From Ferrovibrio sp964429465 (lineage in GTDB: Bacteria; Pseudomonadota; Alphaproteobacteria; Ferrovibrionales; Ferrovibrionaceae), in NCBI GenBank assembly GCA_964429465.1, contig CAYSCA010000189.1, forward strand, positions 1-6,676: DNA of 6,676 nucleotides, given 5' to 3'. The notes beneath the pieces are model-generated. The model was not told where the DNA came from. It was given only the letters and a program-made list of their open reading frames with translations, and searched no databases. The stretch's first letter is position 1. Each line of letters opens with the position of its first letter. This document shows, piece by piece, positions 5,467 through 6,676 of the stretch. Position numbers and translations under genes: made by a program.

Positions 5467-6432
5467 TTACTTGCCGAGGCTGGGATCGATCTGCTTGCAG
5501 GCGTCGACCAGACCCTTCACGGCATTGGCGGAATGGTCGAACATCTTCTGCTCGTCGGCATTGAACTGGATCTCGACCACCTTCTCGACGCCGTTGGCGC
5601 CGATCACCACCGGCACGCCGACATACATGTTCTTCACGCCATACTGGCCGGTCAGCCAGGCGGCGCAGGGCAGCACGCGGCGCTTGTCCTTCAGATAGCT
5701 CTCGGCCATTTCGATGGCCGACGAGGCCGGCGCGTAGAAGGCCGAACCGGTCTTGAGCAGGGCGACGATCTCGGCGCCGCCATCACGGGTGCGCTGCACG
5801 ATCTTGTCGATCTTCTCCTGGGTCGACCAGCCCATCTTGATCAGGTCGGGCACCGGGATGCCGGCCACGGCCGAATAGCGGATCAGCGGCACCATCGTGT
5901 CGCCATGGCCGCCCAGCACGAAGGCATTCACGTCGTTGACCGAGACGTTGAATTCCTCGGCGAGGAAATGGCGGAAGCGGGCGGAGTCGAGCACGCCGGC
6001 CATGCCGACCACCTTGTTATGCGGCAGGCCGCAGACCTCGCGCAGCACCCAGACCATCGCATCCAGCGGATTGGTGATGCAGATGACGAAGGCATTCGGC
6101 GCATGCTGCTTGATGCCGGCGCCGACCGCCTGCATGACCTTGATGTTGATGCCGAGCAGGTCGTCGCGGCTCATGCCCGGCTTGCGGGCCACGCCGGCGG
6201 TCACGATGATGACGTCCGAACCGGCGATATCGGCATAATCCTGGGTGCCCTTCAGCTTGGCGTCGTAGCCTTCGACGGCGCCGGCCTGCGCCATGTCGAG
6301 CGCCTTGCCCTGCGGCAGGCCTTCGACCACGTCGAAGATGGTGATGTCGCCGAGTTCCTTCAGCCCGGCCAGCAGGGCCAGAGTGCCGCCGATATTGCCG
6401 CCGCCGATAAGGGCGATTTTCTTGCGCGCCAT
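5467..6432 (-). CDS. mdh: Malate dehydrogenase, NAD-dependent, LDH-like type
   Basis: A complete 321-residue cytoplasmic enzyme of the TCA cycle that interconverts malate and oxaloacetate with NAD. The N-terminal Rossmann fold has IGGGNIGG (about 9-16) and Asp34 at the end of the second strand, which favours NAD over NADP. The mobile loop is ARKPGMSR: Arg83 occupies the position that is Gln in lactate dehydrogenases and so marks malate/oxaloacetate specificity, and Arg89 is the second loop Arg. ITNPLDAM (119-126), VLDSARFR with Asp149 and Arg152, and GGHGDTMVP with catalytic His176 complete the active site. This is the LDH-like tetrameric subgroup usual in Alphaproteobacteria, not the E. coli type. 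ATG at 6432 follows a full GGAGG (6441-6445) at 8 bases. In most Alphaproteobacteria sucC and sucD follow; here the next gene is the lysoplasmalogenase homologue. Confidence 0.98.
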   Translation of the reverse strand: MARKKIALIGGGNIGGTLALLAGLKELGDITIFDVVEGLPQGKALDMAQAGAVEGYDAKLKGTQDYADIAGSDVIIVTAGVARKPGMSRDDLLGINIKVMQAVGAGIKQHAPNAFVICITNPLDAMVWVLREVCGLPHNKVVGMAGVLDSARFRHFLAEEFNVSVNDVNAFVLGGHGDTMVPLIRYSAVAGIPVPDLIKMGWSTQEKIDKIVQRTRDGGAEIVALLKTGSAFYAPASSAIEMAESYLKDKRRVLPCAAWLTGQYGVKNMYVGVPVVIGANGVEKVVEIQFNADEQKMFDHSANAVKGLVDACKQIDPSLGK

Positions 6433-6440
6433 GAGAAGAA

Positions 6441-6445
6441 CCTCC
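6441..6445 (-). promoter_or_regulatory. Strong Shine-Dalgarno of mdh
   Basis: The minus strand reads GGAGG eight bases before the mdh ATG, the best ribosome-binding site in the window, in line with a highly expressed central-metabolism enzyme. The leader between it and the terminator at about 6559-6590 is GC-rich and shows no convincing promoter hexamers, although the mdh promoter must be there if the terminator is efficient. Confidence 0.75.
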
Positions 6446-6558
6446 GGAAATGGGCTGAAAGTCAGGGGTGGAAAATCCGGCCCAAGGGGTAGCGGGAATC
6501 GCCCCTCCCGGCAAGGCTCCGGGCCCCTTCCGCAGACCGCGAAGCCCCGGATTCCGGC

Positions 6559-6590
6559 AAAGAAAAAGGCCGCCTGAAAAAGGCGGCCTT
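6559..6590 (-). terminator. Strong intrinsic terminator after the SDR gene
   Basis: A perfect 10-bp stem (6566-6575 with 6581-6590, aaggccgcct / aggcggcctt) around a 5-base loop is followed on the minus strand by TTTCTTT, extending the T-rich end of the stem. It begins about 29 bases past the stop of the dehydrogenase gene at the right edge and isolates it from mdh. On the plus strand the stem is followed by CTTGTCT, a poorer T-tract, so any action in that direction would be weaker. Confidence 0.88.
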
Positions 6591-6619
6591 CTTGTCTCGT
6601 CGTGCCGGCGACGAGAAAT

Positions 6620-6676
6620 TTACCGCGGCGCCATACGCAGCGCGCCGTCGAGGCGGATGGTCTCGCCGTTCAGCAT
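6620..6676 (-). CDS. Short-chain dehydrogenase, last 18 codons (HSD10-type 3-hydroxyacyl-CoA dehydrogenase tail)
   Basis: The right edge reads in on the minus strand as MLNGETIRLDGALRMAPR and a TAA stop at 6620-6622. This C-terminal signature (LNGE-IRLDGA-RM-P) is characteristic of SDR enzymes of the HSD10 / type II 3-hydroxyacyl-CoA dehydrogenase group, which act in fatty-acid or branched-chain acyl-CoA oxidation in the cytoplasm. The Met at the window edge is an internal residue; the start, the Rossmann motif and the YxxxK active site are outside the window. The terminator right after the stop supports this as a true gene end. The assignment rests on only 18 residues but the motif is distinctive. 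Confidence 0.8.
   Translation of the reverse strand: MLNGETIRLDGALRMAPR

Noticed and set aside
5206..6492. 428-codon plus-strand frame opposite mdh
   Set aside because: The complement of mdh often gives such long frames rich in Asp, His and Gly; mdh itself is unmistakable.
6506..6528. CCCGG / CCGGG inverted repeat in the mdh leader
   Set aside because: Only 5 bp with a 7-base loop in a very GC-rich stretch, so chance is a sufficient explanation; no riboswitch-like architecture is visible.

Overview
The window is GC-rich bacterial chromosome, most like an alphaproteobacterium (perhaps Rhodospirillales-related; this is an inference from the LDH-like malate dehydrogenase type and overall protein character, not a firm assignment). 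It carries no rRNA, tRNA, CRISPR, insertion sequence or phage gene that I can see. Apart from the left-edge end of bioB, everything is on the minus strand, so transcription runs right to left and ends tail-to-tail with bioB.

Reading in the direction of transcription from the right edge: the last 18 codons of a short-chain dehydrogenase (HSD10-type C-terminus, 6620-6676) are followed by a strong intrinsic terminator (about 6559-6590). A leader of roughly 130 bases precedes mdh (5467-6432), which is followed 13 bases later by a YhhN/TMEM86-type lysoplasmalogenase gene (4797-5453) and then a small Pmp3/YqaE-type membrane protein gene (4572-4766). These three look like one transcription unit. The usual alphaproteobacterial partners of mdh, sucC and sucD, are not downstream of it.

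After an 86-base intergenic gap comes the most interesting part: three genes joined by two four-base ATGA overlaps (4485 to 2013). They encode a GTG-started lipoprotein of unknown function, an M48-family zinc metalloprotease lipoprotein with C-terminal TPR-like repeats (BepA-like layout), and a second lipoprotein of unknown function. All three carry N-terminal lipoboxes and none has Asp after the lipidated Cys, so I infer a co-translated envelope (probably outer-membrane, periplasm-facing) module built around a protease.

Further left are a 12-TM MFS transporter (672-1892) and, 7 bases beyond it, a 125-residue single-TM protein of unknown function (287-664) whose 3' end overlaps that of bioB by 21 bases on the opposite strand. 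bioB (1-307) is only the C-terminal part of biotin synthase. The rest of the window is ordinary housekeeping and accessory metabolism; the lipoprotein-M48-lipoprotein cluster is the best candidate for a poorly described system.
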